From: Colletes latitarsis
Taxonomy: Eukaryota; Arthropoda; Insecta; Hymenoptera; Colletidae
Reading direction: 5' to 3'
Assembly (NCBI RefSeq): GCF_051014445.1
Contig: NW_027488367.1
Span: 29,621,501-29,685,500, forward strand
DNA length: 64,000 nucleotides
Shown here: piece by piece, positions 36,488-44,960 of the stretch
Position numbering within the stretch: the first letter of the stretch is position 1
Layout: the number at the start of each line of letters is the position of its first letter
Position numbers and translations under genes: made by a program
Notes under the pieces: generated by a model
Databases searched by the model: none
What the model saw: the letters and a program-made list of their open reading frames with translations, nothing else
Told to the model about the DNA's origin: nothing

Positions 36488-36510
36488 TGAATTAAAATAA
36501 ATTATTAAAA

Positions 36511-37710
36511 ATGACAAGTTCACAAGCAAATATTTCGTCGAACGATATTATGAACTTGACATTATCGCTTGCAAATTCAATGTCACTTTTGACACAAAAG
36601 ACATGCATACAAAACGTTACATCGACGATACCGACTTTCGACGGAGAAACTCCATCTTTATCGCGTTTTGCACAAAGTGTGGAGGATGGGTTAACATTGA
36701 TACCTGAGGGTTCGGAAGCCGATTATCTGGCGATTATTCTGACTAAACTCATAGGTCCCGCACGAAGGTGCACCTTAGAGCATAAATTCGTGAGTGTTAG
36801 CGAATTGATTAAACATTTAAAAAAGAGATTCACGCCGGGAAAAAGTTTGTCGTATTTCCAAGTAGACATCGCGAGTTTACGTATTCGCGAGGGTGAAAGT
36901 TTGCGACAGTACGTCGACAGGACTAGTCACCTGGTTTATTGCGCGCGCGGAGCCATTCGAGAAAGATACCGGGACAACGCCGAAGATTTCATCAAGGAGA
37001 TGGAACGAGATGTTTTGGAAAATTTCATCGAAGGCTTACCGGATCGTATTTCTTGGAAGGTGTCGGCACAATTTAGAGACATACGGACTCTTGAAGATGC
37101 TTACGACGCCGTGCTGCATATAGACAGGAAACTAAGGAATCGAAGACAAATGCCCCGGAACGAATCACCTGCACGGTGGTCACGAAAGGATCGTGGAACC
37201 GAAGATTATCGCCACCGCGACAATCAAGTGTCGTACCCTGGCTCGCCGAGTCGTTATGACCGAGGGCGGCATGCTAGAACATACGAAGGTCAAGAGGATC
37301 GAGAGGAACAACCACATGCGTCGGCATGGCCCGTGCGACAAGGGAGCCCCTCGATTTCCCCTTCGAGGCGTTCTTACGATTTTCCTAAGGATGAAGGAAA
37401 TCATTATTCCATATTAAAAAATTCCGAAAGATATCGCGAACCGAAATTATATTGTTGGTATTGTGAAACTACGGGACACGACAATAAATCCTGTAGAAAA
37501 AATCCGCGTAATCCAAAAAACCGACGCGACTCGCGGGACTCGTCAGCCGAATCGAACGGGTCTTTAAACTTCAATCGCGCTCACCGTACCGGCGACACGA
37601 TGAGCGGCAACGAAACCCGTCGTCAAAGAACAGTACACTTCGAAAACGACTCCTTATCAAAGAAACACCTGCCCCACGTCTCGAAACCAAAGTCCCAGAA
37701 CTGGAATTAG
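36511..37710 (+). CDS. gag: E2 Gag
   Basis: 399 residues, ATG in context AAAATGA. Gag forms the particle shell and binds genomic RNA. The first two thirds match the retrotransposon Gag capsid pattern (PTFDGE near residue 47, helical blocks to about 215, including the SLRQYVDR-type helix). A long Arg/Ser/Asp-rich stretch follows (about 220-300). One CCHC zinc knuckle, CWYCETTGHDNKSC, lies at residues 315-328 (37453-37494), and a basic tail closes the protein. The frame is intact to TAG at 37708. The slippery heptamer at 37563 sits after the knuckle, so most ribosomes would finish Gag and a minority would make Gag-Pol. Confidence 0.92.
   Translation: MTSSQANISSNDIMNLTLSLANSMSLLTQKTCIQNVTSTIPTFDGETPSLSRFAQSVEDGLTLIPEGSEADYLAIILTKLIGPARRCTLEHKFVSVSELIKHLKKRFTPGKSLSYFQVDIASLRIREGESLRQYVDRTSHLVYCARGAIRERYRDNAEDFIKEMERDVLENFIEGLPDRISWKVSAQFRDIRTLEDAYDAVLHIDRKLRNRRQMPRNESPARWSRKDRGTEDYRHRDNQVSYPGSPSRYDRGRHARTYEGQEDREEQPHASAWPVRQGSPSISPSRRSYDFPKDEGNHYSILKNSERYREPKLYCWYCETTGHDNKSCRKNPRNPKNRRDSRDSSAESNGSLNFNRAHRTGDTMSGNETRRQRTVHFENDSLSKKHLPHVSKPKSQNWN
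37563..37606 (+). promoter_or_regulatory. E2 -1 frameshift signal: TTTAAAC plus stem-loop
   Basis: TTTAAAC at 37563-37569 is read T TTA AAC in the gag frame. Slipping back one base gives TTT AAA CTT, the pol frame, which is then open to 41999. After an 8-nt spacer, CGCTCA (37578-37583) can pair with TGAGCG (37601-37606) around a 17-nt loop containing a CCG/CGG pair. The heptamer class and spacing match known -1 sites. Confidence 0.85.
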
Positions 37711-40700
37711 GAAAGGGAACATTTTTAATCGATTGCGGTGCAGCCATCAACTTAGTACGTCTCGATGTTTTAGGAACAAAAGCAATAATAAATTCTCGCG
37801 AAGAAATAGAAATAACAGAATTAACCACAACTCCAATTTACACGTTAGGAACCACAATTCTCCATATTCACGATACACCCGCATTTTTCTATATAGTAAG
37901 AACTCTTGCAATAGACGCTGATGGACTCATAGGAAGCCCATTTTTAATGCAAGAGGGTGCCGAAATTTCTTATTATCATGGGACCATGGTATTAAGGGAC
38001 AAACCTATTAGACCATTACGTTTTTCAAACCGCAATGATTTGTTTTCATCTTTAAACTCGCAAACTCCGACTAAACACAGGCTCGAAGCTCGTACGATAC
38101 AACAAATCGCGGTAAAAATAGCAAACCCGACAGTAAAGGAAGGATATTTACCACGTATTAAAACTCACGATCAACTGTACGTAAGGGAAGCAGCTGTAAC
38201 AAATAACAACGGAAAATGTCACGTCTTAGCAACGAACACCAGCAGCGAAGACCTCGACGTAGAGATAGAACCACAGATAATAGAACCGTACGATTTTCTA
38301 AGCACATCGGACGAAGACCTTTGCTCATATGCAGAACAGCCAACAAAATTCAGGACCACCGAAGATAGGATAGAAAAACTCGTAAATACACTAAATACCA
38401 ATCATTTAAACAGGGAAGAACGAGCATCCGTCACTGATTTAATAAAAGAATTTCCAGACCGATTTTTTCTGCTTGGAGACAAATTAGGAAAAGCAGCCGA
38501 TTTTAATCATTCGATTCACACCATAGACGAAATACCAGTAAACACAAGACAATATCGATATCCGCCTGTGCATCAGGACGAAATACAAAAACAGGTTAGC
38601 GCATTATTATCACAAGGCATAATTACTCCGTCAAAATCACCCTACAACTCACCTTTATGGATCGTACCGAAGAAAGCTGACTCACAGGGAAACAAACGTT
38701 GGCGCATGGTAATAGACTTTCGCGCATTAAACGAAAAGACAATCTCCGACAAATATCCATTACCACAAATCACAGAAATTTTGGACCGATTAGGAGGAGC
38801 AAAATATTTTTCCGTTTTTGATCTCGCCAGTGGATTTCACCAGATAGAAATGAATCCAAGGGATAAGCAAAAAACAGCATTCACCACACCGCATGGACAT
38901 TACGAATTTTCAAGAATGCCTTTTGGCTTAAAGAACGCTCCACCTACATTTCAACGCCTCATGGATCAAGTTCTCACCGGATTACAAGGAACAGACCTCT
39001 TCGTTTACCTGGACGACATTGTCGTTTACGCTTCATCATTGCAAGAACATAATATCAAAGTTAAAAAATTATTGAACCGCCTTCGGGAACAGGGCTTAAC
39101 CCTTCAAACTGACAAATGCGAATTTCTACGCAAAGAAGTTGCATATTTAGGACATATAATTTCCGAAAAGGGGGTAAGACCGGATCCAAGAAAATTAAAA
39201 GCTGTGCAAGACTTTCCCACACCGAAAACGCAGAAGAATATTCAACAATTCTTGGGCTTAGCAGGATATTACAGAAGATTTATACCAGATTTCACCGTGA
39301 AGTCAAAACCATTGATCAATTTACTAGGAAAGGGCATTAAATTTAAATGGACAGAAGAACAAGATCAAAGTTTTAATCAATTACGTAAAGAACTTTGTCA
39401 ACAACCTATATTGCAGTATCCGGATTTCACCAAACCCTTCATCGTGACTACAGACGCATCCGAATACGCCATAGGAGCTGTACTTAGCCAGGGGGAAATA
39501 GGAAAGGATTTACCGATAGCATATGCATCTCGAAGCCTTAATAAACCTGAAAAGAATTATTCGGCAACAGAGATGGAATGTCTCGCAATGGTTTACGCAG
39601 TAAAGTATTTCCGACCCTATATTTATGGAACAAAATTCACCCTTGTCACAGATCACCGTCCCTTAGTCTGGCTACATTCAGTTAAGGACCCGACCTCCAG
39701 GCTAATAAAATGGAAATTACGACTTTCGGAATACGAGTACCAGGTTATCCACAAGTGTGGAAAAACGAACATGAACGCGGACGCGTTATCGCGCAACCCT
39801 CCATCAGTCTGTCTACCGCTCATTCCGCGGGAGTCAAAGGACGATCCCGACTTCCGGGCTCAAGTACCACCGACTACCGATAAGCAATTCATAGGTCACC
39901 GTATACAACAGTTACGTCGAGATAGGGAAAACCGACCCAAATACCGGGAGGCTAGTAGTAGCTCGGACGAAGAACAAGGCCCCTCTTATGGAAAAATTCA
40001 ACACTCGCCGATAATAGCTAGACACCGAACTCTACCCAGCTTATCGCACGAAGTAACATTGCCAGACGAATCTCAGGAAATCATAAACAACTTACTGCCA
40101 GCAGCAAACTCCACAAGGAACACACTACCGGAGGAAGATAACAATTTACCCGATGACCTAATGTCCTTTGAAGAACCACTTGATATTACCAATAATGAAA
40201 ATACAATTATGGAAAATCCTCGTAAAAATGTATTCAGTACTCCACAGGTAACACCGCATGTTACAGACGAAATTTTACAACCAGCCATAATTCATCCACC
40301 TGCAAGGGTTGCAACCGAAGCAAGTGCAGAACGGCTACCTGACGCCTTTGACCACACGCCTGACCCTTACCTACCATACGCATCCGACACAGATGTTTTA
40401 ACCGACGAAAACGAGCACCGATACACTGCGTCAAAACAATCTTATAAAATAACTGTTTCTTCGAACACCCTCGCTGCGGAAAACGGACATTACGCGCACT
40501 TCATATCAGCAGATTGCAACCTAATATCCACCGTAGGAAAAGTATTACTGGACACCGAAATAATTAATAAACCGGATCTTTTGGCAGCGCAACCGAAAAA
40601 GGGACACGTATTGACTTCAGACAATGGATTGTTTAAAACCTTCAGTATAGTAATTTCTGACAATTTTTACGACAATATTACGGCAAAAGATGTATCCCAT

Positions 40701-41999
40701 GGGTTAAAGACTCTCAGACATACCCTGGACCAAAATCAAATAAATTCCTTTCGAATATCTGTAACAGGAGATTTACACAAATTACCAGCTAACAAATTTT
40801 ACAAAATATTAGAAGAAGTTTTTACCGAAACAGATCAACAAATTACTCTATGCAGCTGTGCTATCACCACACCGTCTGAATCGGATAGATTGGATATAAT
40901 TCGCGAAGCCCATGATAGTTTAATTGGAGGGCATAAAGGGATAACAAAAACGTACAAACGCATTCGATCAAAATTCCATTGGCCAAAAATGCGCAACGAA
41001 ATTCAAGAGTACATCAGGACATGCCAAAGTTGCCAAGAACAAAAATTAGTTCGAGCAAAGACTCGCCAACCCATGTTGATCACCGACACACCGCTGGATG
41101 CATTTGACAAAATATCATTGGACACCGTGGGACCTCTTCCAATCACGCCTAATGGAAATAGACATATTCTTACCATACAGGACAATCTGACGAAATACTG
41201 CGTGGCAGTTGCAATACCTAATATTCGAGCCGCGACCATTGCAGATGCCTTCGCACGACACTTTATCGCAATCTACGGTACACCTCGCGCAATATTAACA
41301 GATAAAGGAACTAGTTTCATTGGAAATTTAATGACGAATTTGGCAGAAATATTTAAAATCAAACAAATAACAACTTCCGGATACAGACCACAAACTAATG
41401 GATCATTGGAAAGAAGTCACATCGTGCTCACTGAATACCTCAAACATTACATGGATAATTACGAAGATTGGGATTTATTAATTCCTTTTGCAATGTTCTC
41501 ATATAACACATCCGTTCACGAAGCAACAAATTTCACACCATACGAGTTAATTTTTGGAAAAGTAGCTCGAGAACCCAGTTCCTTCCCAGATAAAGAGAAA
41601 TTAAAATCATATGGAGATTATTTACAGGACTTGATTTCACACATAACTAAAATCCGTAACATTACTTCAGAGAATTTAAATAAAGCGAAAATTCGTTCAA
41701 AAGATTATTACGATAGACGGTCAAACCCAGTAAATTTCAACGTAGGTGATTTTGTTTACGTACTCCTCGAACCTCGTATAAATAAATTCGACCCACACTA
41801 CATTGGACCATACAAAATTCTAGACGTAACAGACCGAAACAACGTTGTCATTCAAACCGACAGTAAAATAATTACAAAGCACCAAGACAAATTAAAACCT
41901 GCTTATTTCCCATCTTCAGTGGAATCAAATCACTCAGTGGATCATGATGTTCATCTGGATGCTTCTGATACCACTGACCACTGGCCAGGAAATAACTAA
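37566..41999 (+). CDS. pol: E2 Pol polyprotein (protease, reverse transcriptase, RNase H, integrase)
   Basis: About 1478 codons from the frameshift site to TAA at 41997-41999, made as a Gag-Pol fusion. The first ATG in frame (37947) lies after the protease core, so a free Pol start is unlikely. The protease core reads LIDCGAAINL with Asp at 37731: a D-C-G in place of the common D-T/S-G. RT has YLDD at 39006-39017. RNase H is marked by TTDAS (Asp at 39453). The integrase zinc finger has His at 40911 and 40932 and CxxC at 41022-41033; the catalytic Asp 41121, Asp 41301 and Glu 41409 give D-X59-D-X35-E. A long low-complexity spacer separates RNase H and integrase (about 39840-40450). The 3' end overlaps env by 56 bp. 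The frame is uninterrupted. Confidence 0.93.
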   Translation, partial: KLQSRSPYRRHDERQRNPSSKNSTLRKRLLIKETPAPRLETKVPELELGKGTFLIDCGAAINLVRLDVLGTKAIINSREEIEITELTTTPIYTLGTTILHIHDTPAFFYIVRTLAIDADGLIGSPFLMQEGAEISYYHGTMVLRDKPIRPLRFSNRNDLFSSLNSQTPTKHRLEARTIQQIAVKIANPTVKEGYLPRIKTHDQLYVREAAVTNNNGKCHVLATNTSSEDLDVEIEPQIIEPYDFLSTSDEDLCSYAEQPTKFRTTEDRIEKLVNTLNTNHLNREERASVTDLIKEFPDRFFLLGDKLGKAADFNHSIHTIDEIPVNTRQYRYPPVHQDEIQKQVSALLSQGIITPSKSPYNSPLWIVPKKADSQGNKRWRMVIDFRALNEKTISDKYPLPQITEILDRLGGAKYFSVFDLASGFHQIEMNPRDKQKTAFTTPHGHYEFSRMPFGLKNAPPTFQRLMDQVLTGLQGTDLFVYLDDIVVYASSLQEHNIKVKKLLNRLREQGLTLQTDKCEFLRKEVAYLGHIISEKGVRPDPRKLKAVQDFPTPKTQKNIQQFLGLAGYYRRFIPDFTVKSKPLINLLGKGIKFKWTEEQDQSFNQLRKELCQQPILQYPDFTKPFIVTTDASEYAIGAVLSQGEIGKDLPIAYASRSLNKPEKNYSATEMECLAMVYAVKYFRPYIYGTKFTLVTDHRPLVWLHSVKDPTSRLIKWKLRLSEYEYQVIHKCGKTNMNADALSRNPPSVCLPLIPRESKDDPDFRAQVPPTTDKQFIGHRIQQLRRDRENRPKYREASSSSDEEQGPSYGKIQHSPIIARHRTLPSLSHEVTLPDESQEIINNLLPAANSTRNTLPEEDNNLPDDLMSFEEPLDITNNENTIMENPRKNVFSTPQVTPHVTDEILQPAIIHPPARVATEASAERLPDAFDHTPDPYLPYASDTDVLTDENEHRYTASKQSYKITVSSNTLAAENGHYAHFISADCNLISTVGKVLLDTEIINKPDLLAAQPKKGHVLTSDNGLFKTFSIVISDNFYDNITAKDVSHGLKTLRHTLDQNQINSFRISVTGDLHKLPANKFYKILEEVFTETDQQITLCSCAITTPSESDRLDIIREAHDSLIGGHKGITKTYKRIRSKFHWPKMRNEIQEYIRTCQSCQEQKLVRAKTRQPMLITDTPLDAFDKISLDTVGPLPITPNGNRHILTIQDNLTKYCVAVAIPNIRAATIADAFARHFIAIYGTPRAILTDKGTSFIGNLMTNLAEIFKIKQITTSGYRPQTNGSLERSHIVLTEYLKHYMDNYEDWDLLIPFAMFSYNTSVHEATNFTPYELIFGKVAREPSSFPDKEKLKSYGDYLQDLISHITKIRNITSENLNKAKIRSKDYYDRRSNPVNFNVGDFVYVLLEPRINKFDPHYIGPYKILDVTDRNNVVIQTDSKIITKHQDKLKPAYFPSSVESNHSVDHDVHLDASDTTDHWPGNN
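41903..41919 (+). promoter_or_regulatory. candidate 3' splice site for env mRNA
   Basis: TTATTTCCCATCTTCAG, a pyrimidine tract followed by CAG ending at 41919. The first ATG after it is the env start at 41944. Errantiviruses such as gypsy and ZAM make Env from a spliced RNA with an acceptor near the pol end. I did not identify a matching donor. Confidence 0.5.
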
Positions 42000-43815
42000 G
42001 AACGGTTCAACAATAACGCCGCTGGTGAACGATGCCGGATTGTTCTACGAGAGACTGCCAGAAATTAGGATTTTCCGCACACAATGGCGCTTAGTCACAT
42101 CATTAGACGTTAACCGATACCTCAATCATGCTCCACCTGTAAAGGAATTTATCAAAGCTATCAATCAACTCTGTGACCGTCACGATTCTCTTCATTGCAT
42201 CAGCAAAGAATGGGGACCCCGATTAATCAAGAAAGAAGAAAACACGTTCCAGTACATCAAGTTAATAAAAACTGCAATGGGTGATATTCCAATTACTAAA
42301 TCATCGCGTCGCAGTGTACCGTTTGGATTCATCGGCAGCCTAAGCAAAACATTATTTGGAACCTTGACACAAGAAGATGCGGAATATTATAATCAAGAGT
42401 TAAATAAAATTTATAATGACCAACATGAAATAACAGAGATCATAGAAAAACAAACCCATATAATTAGAGCCGAATTTTCTTCCACTCATGACAGAATTGT
42501 TAACCTAACAAAATTCACTACTCAATTAATGAAAACTATGGCTGAACACTCGTTAATGTTCCGTGAAACAGAATCCAACATAAGTAAATTACGTTTCGAA
42601 GCAGCAGCAAGGGACGCGGTATTTGAGATTGAAAAAGGACTGGATGACTACAATGCCAATCTGTTATTATTAATAGATTCCATACTTTTGGCAAAACAGG
42701 GAATTCTGCATCCGGCAATTTTTTCACTGCAGCAGTTATTACGATCTGCCCAGAGAATCAAACAAACATCGAAGCATGAATTTCCTCTGACGCCGGAAGA
42801 ACTACTTACGGAGCAAATTGAAAGAATTACGAAGTTAAACGTCATTTTTAAAAGGGGAAGAATACTTTTTGAACTCTCGATACCCTTACTTGAAACAAGA
42901 GCCTACAGTTTATATAAGATATATCCTTGCCCATCCATACATAAAATTGGGAAAAAATCTGTAGTTTTATACATCAAATCAAAAATTCAATTCCTTGCTG
43001 TATCATCAGACGAACAACAATATATTATTCCAACTGAGGACTACCTGAACCACTGTCATTTCCATCGCGGACAATTTGTGGGACCATCAACACTACCAAT
43101 ATACCAAACGGACCGCCACGCTATCTGCGAATCTACGGCGTTACTGAACCCTTCTGCAATAAAATGGTCGACCTGCGACATAAGAATAACCTCTTCTATA
43201 AAACCATATTGGCAAACTCTAAACAGACCGTCTACATGGTTGTACTTCATGCCCGAACAACAAAAGGCGCGGATCTACTGCCAGGGAGACAAAGGAGTAA
43301 TCAAAAATATGTCAAACACAGGAATTTTTGAACTCAAACCTGGATGCCGTGCAACGATTAATTCCATACAATTCGAAGCCGTAGAAACAATGAAAACAAC
43401 TGAGAACATCATTTACTACCCTTCAAACGTGTATAATTTGTCAATAATATTACCAGAACCCGCAACGCATCACCTAGAAGTTTTGGAGAGAGACACCTTT
43501 GACGCAAACCATACTACTTCTACCTGGGATAAGCTACCTGCAGCAGTGTCACTTACCGAAATAGAACAACGAGCAAGAGAACTATCAAATCATCGAACCA
43601 GTTTTCGCAACCAGAATATCATTAATTTCACGTTCATCGGAACCGTATTCATAACATTAACTGTGGCAGGCATAATAATAATTGGAAAAATCTGGGTCAA
43701 CAAACTATCCAAAAATACAAATCCTCCAGAGGAACCGAATAAAATTACAATAAATATACCTAATACCCTGGAAACAGATAAAAAAATCGAAAGGCCGAGC
43801 GCAACAATTTTCTAG
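41944..43815 (+). CDS. env: E2 Env, baculovirus F-like fusion glycoprotein
   Basis: 623 residues, start ATG overlapping the pol end. It would be the membrane fusion protein. A short hydrophobic N-terminus (MMFIWMLLIPLTTG) could be a signal peptide. A basic site with Lys119 and Arg122-Arg123 is followed directly by a hydrophobic glycine-containing segment (VPFGFIGSLSKTLFG, about 125-139), the arrangement of a proprotein cleavage site and fusion peptide in F-like Env proteins of errantiviruses. Long helical stretches follow (about 145-260), then Cys-containing ectodomain, one membrane segment (about 560-581, INFTFIGTVF... to ...IIIIG) and a cytoplasmic tail of about 42 residues. The reading frame is intact. 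Whether particles are infectious cannot be told from sequence. Confidence 0.88.
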   Translation: MMFIWMLLIPLTTGQEITKNGSTITPLVNDAGLFYERLPEIRIFRTQWRLVTSLDVNRYLNHAPPVKEFIKAINQLCDRHDSLHCISKEWGPRLIKKEENTFQYIKLIKTAMGDIPITKSSRRSVPFGFIGSLSKTLFGTLTQEDAEYYNQELNKIYNDQHEITEIIEKQTHIIRAEFSSTHDRIVNLTKFTTQLMKTMAEHSLMFRETESNISKLRFEAAARDAVFEIEKGLDDYNANLLLLIDSILLAKQGILHPAIFSLQQLLRSAQRIKQTSKHEFPLTPEELLTEQIERITKLNVIFKRGRILFELSIPLLETRAYSLYKIYPCPSIHKIGKKSVVLYIKSKIQFLAVSSDEQQYIIPTEDYLNHCHFHRGQFVGPSTLPIYQTDRHAICESTALLNPSAIKWSTCDIRITSSIKPYWQTLNRPSTWLYFMPEQQKARIYCQGDKGVIKNMSNTGIFELKPGCRATINSIQFEAVETMKTTENIIYYPSNVYNLSIILPEPATHHLEVLERDTFDANHTTSTWDKLPAAVSLTEIEQRARELSNHRTSFRNQNIINFTFIGTVFITLTVAGIIIIGKIWVNKLSKNTNPPEEPNKITINIPNTLETDKKIERPSATIF

Positions 43816-44166
43816 AGACGCCTGCACCCTTAGCGACTCCCCTCCACCTACACGCAGGGAAGTTGGAGTGGGGTTTGGGGCCTTTAAAAGCAAGATGCTG
43901 GACCGTATCGAAATCAGTATCAGTCACAGATGCAATCGAAAACCATTGGAACACAAACAACGTCTTACCCGGAACAAGGAACACCCCTATCTGCCAGGAA
44001 ATACCAACTCTGTTCGGCCGGACCAGTGTGTAAAGGCCGCGCTACTCAAACCAGGAAAAGGCGTCAACCACCGCAACCTTCAAAAGACTGGACCGGTCTT
44101 AAAATCATAACGGACAAGAACATTCGCCTCTTTACACCGGGAACCAATTAAGAAGAACGCTACACA
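43816..44166 (+). other. E2 spacer between env and the Tudor ORF
   Basis: 351 bp with no ATG-initiated frame that I can assign; frames seen here use non-ATG starts or are shadows. CCCCTCCA near 43849 can pair with TGGAGTGGGG near 43864, forming a hairpin after the env stop. A pyrimidine-rich stretch ending CTGCCAG near 43997 is a possible splice acceptor for a separate Tudor mRNA. G+C content rises here and stays high through the next ORF. Confidence 0.45.
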
Positions 44167-44757
44167 ATGGAAACCATCTCAACCGGAACCCTGGGAACCG
44201 AGGCCAGAATCGTGACTACCCACGTGGAAGGCATGACGACGGTATGGGTGGTGTTAGAAAGGGACCTGCCGAACCTCCGGACCATGGGGTATGAACTTCA
44301 CCACCGCATGCAATGCCAAGGAGAAATGTACGCAATGCCGCTAGACGCCCTGACGCCAGAGCGGCTGGTGGCCGTACGTCACAAGGGCATGTGGCGAAGG
44401 GGCCAACTAAAACAAACCACTTTGCATGGGTGCGAAGTCTTCCTTGGGGATTACGGACAAACTGTAGATGTACCGGCAACAGAAATCAGATCCCTGCCGC
44501 CCCATTACCGGAAAACTCTATGGATGGCGGTGAGGATCCAGCTGAGGGGGGTCCAACCCAGAAACATAACCCCGCTCAACGCAAGGACGAGGATTGCAGT
44601 CCTCGCATTGAGCAATCGAAGAGGCCGAATATCCCGGATCGGTAACGCGGAAGACGGAGTCGTTGCCGATCTCCACCTGGACCGACTACAGGGGCAGCCA
44701 CCTGTGAACGTGGCCGAGCACTGGTTGGAGGTGGGCTACGTCGTGCCCAAGGTTTAA
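44167..44757 (+). CDS. E2 accessory protein: single extended Tudor domain
   Basis: 196 residues, ATG in context ACACAATGG, stop TAA. The order of motifs matches an extended Tudor (eTud) domain. A helix-like segment with VWVVLERDLPNL sits at 26-37. The core has VAVRHKGMWRRGQL (68-81), then VFLGDYGQ (91-98), then IRSLPPHYR (107-115), then AVRIQLRGVQP (121-131). The C-terminal staphylococcal-nuclease-like half has VADLHL (166-171) and VNVAEHWLEVGYV (180-192). Trp76, Phe92 and Tyr96 fall where aromatic-cage residues sit; the usual Asn of DYGN is Gln98. Such domains bind symmetrically dimethylated arginine on Piwi proteins and scaffold germline granules. No membrane segment or signal peptide. It is richer in G+C than gag-pol-env, suggesting capture from a host transcript. 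Function here is inferred; other Tudor roles (histone or RNA partner binding) are possible. Confidence 0.82.
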   Translation: METISTGTLGTEARIVTTHVEGMTTVWVVLERDLPNLRTMGYELHHRMQCQGEMYAMPLDALTPERLVAVRHKGMWRRGQLKQTTLHGCEVFLGDYGQTVDVPATEIRSLPPHYRKTLWMAVRIQLRGVQPRNITPLNARTRIAVLALSNRRGRISRIGNAEDGVVADLHLDRLQGQPPVNVAEHWLEVGYVVPKV

Positions 44758-44939
44758 ACCCAGAACACAACGCACCAGAATCGATAAGTACACACCACAA
44801 CATGATACTACACACCCCGACACATTTAGCTTTCAATTATTCTACTTTTCGCGACTTTCATTATTTTCATTTGTAAATAAGTAACAGGGCGCTTTCCGTC
44901 TAATATGAAAGCATCACGCATAACGCGATGTTTCATCTT
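44758..44939 (+). other. E2 3' untranslated stretch with pre-PPT hairpin
   Basis: No ORF. ATGAAA-G-CATC-A-CGC at 44905-44918 pairs with GCG-ATG-T-TTCAT (about 44925-44936) around a short loop: a bulged stem-loop directly before the polypurine tract. It may help 3' end structure or plus-strand priming. Confidence 0.55.
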
Positions 44940-44960
44940 GGGGGGGGGGGGGGGGGGAGA
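44940..44960 (+). promoter_or_regulatory. E2 polypurine tract (18 G followed by AGA)
   Basis: An unbroken run of 18 G then AGA abuts the 3' LTR start TGTTACG. Its place and purity fit the plus-strand primer. Such a pure G run is unusual, and its length may be affected by sequencing error. Confidence 0.85.

Noticed and set aside
43868..44151. Two overlapping short frames between env and the Tudor ORF
   Set aside because: One lacks an ATG start, they overlap in different frames, and neither shows a recognisable motif.
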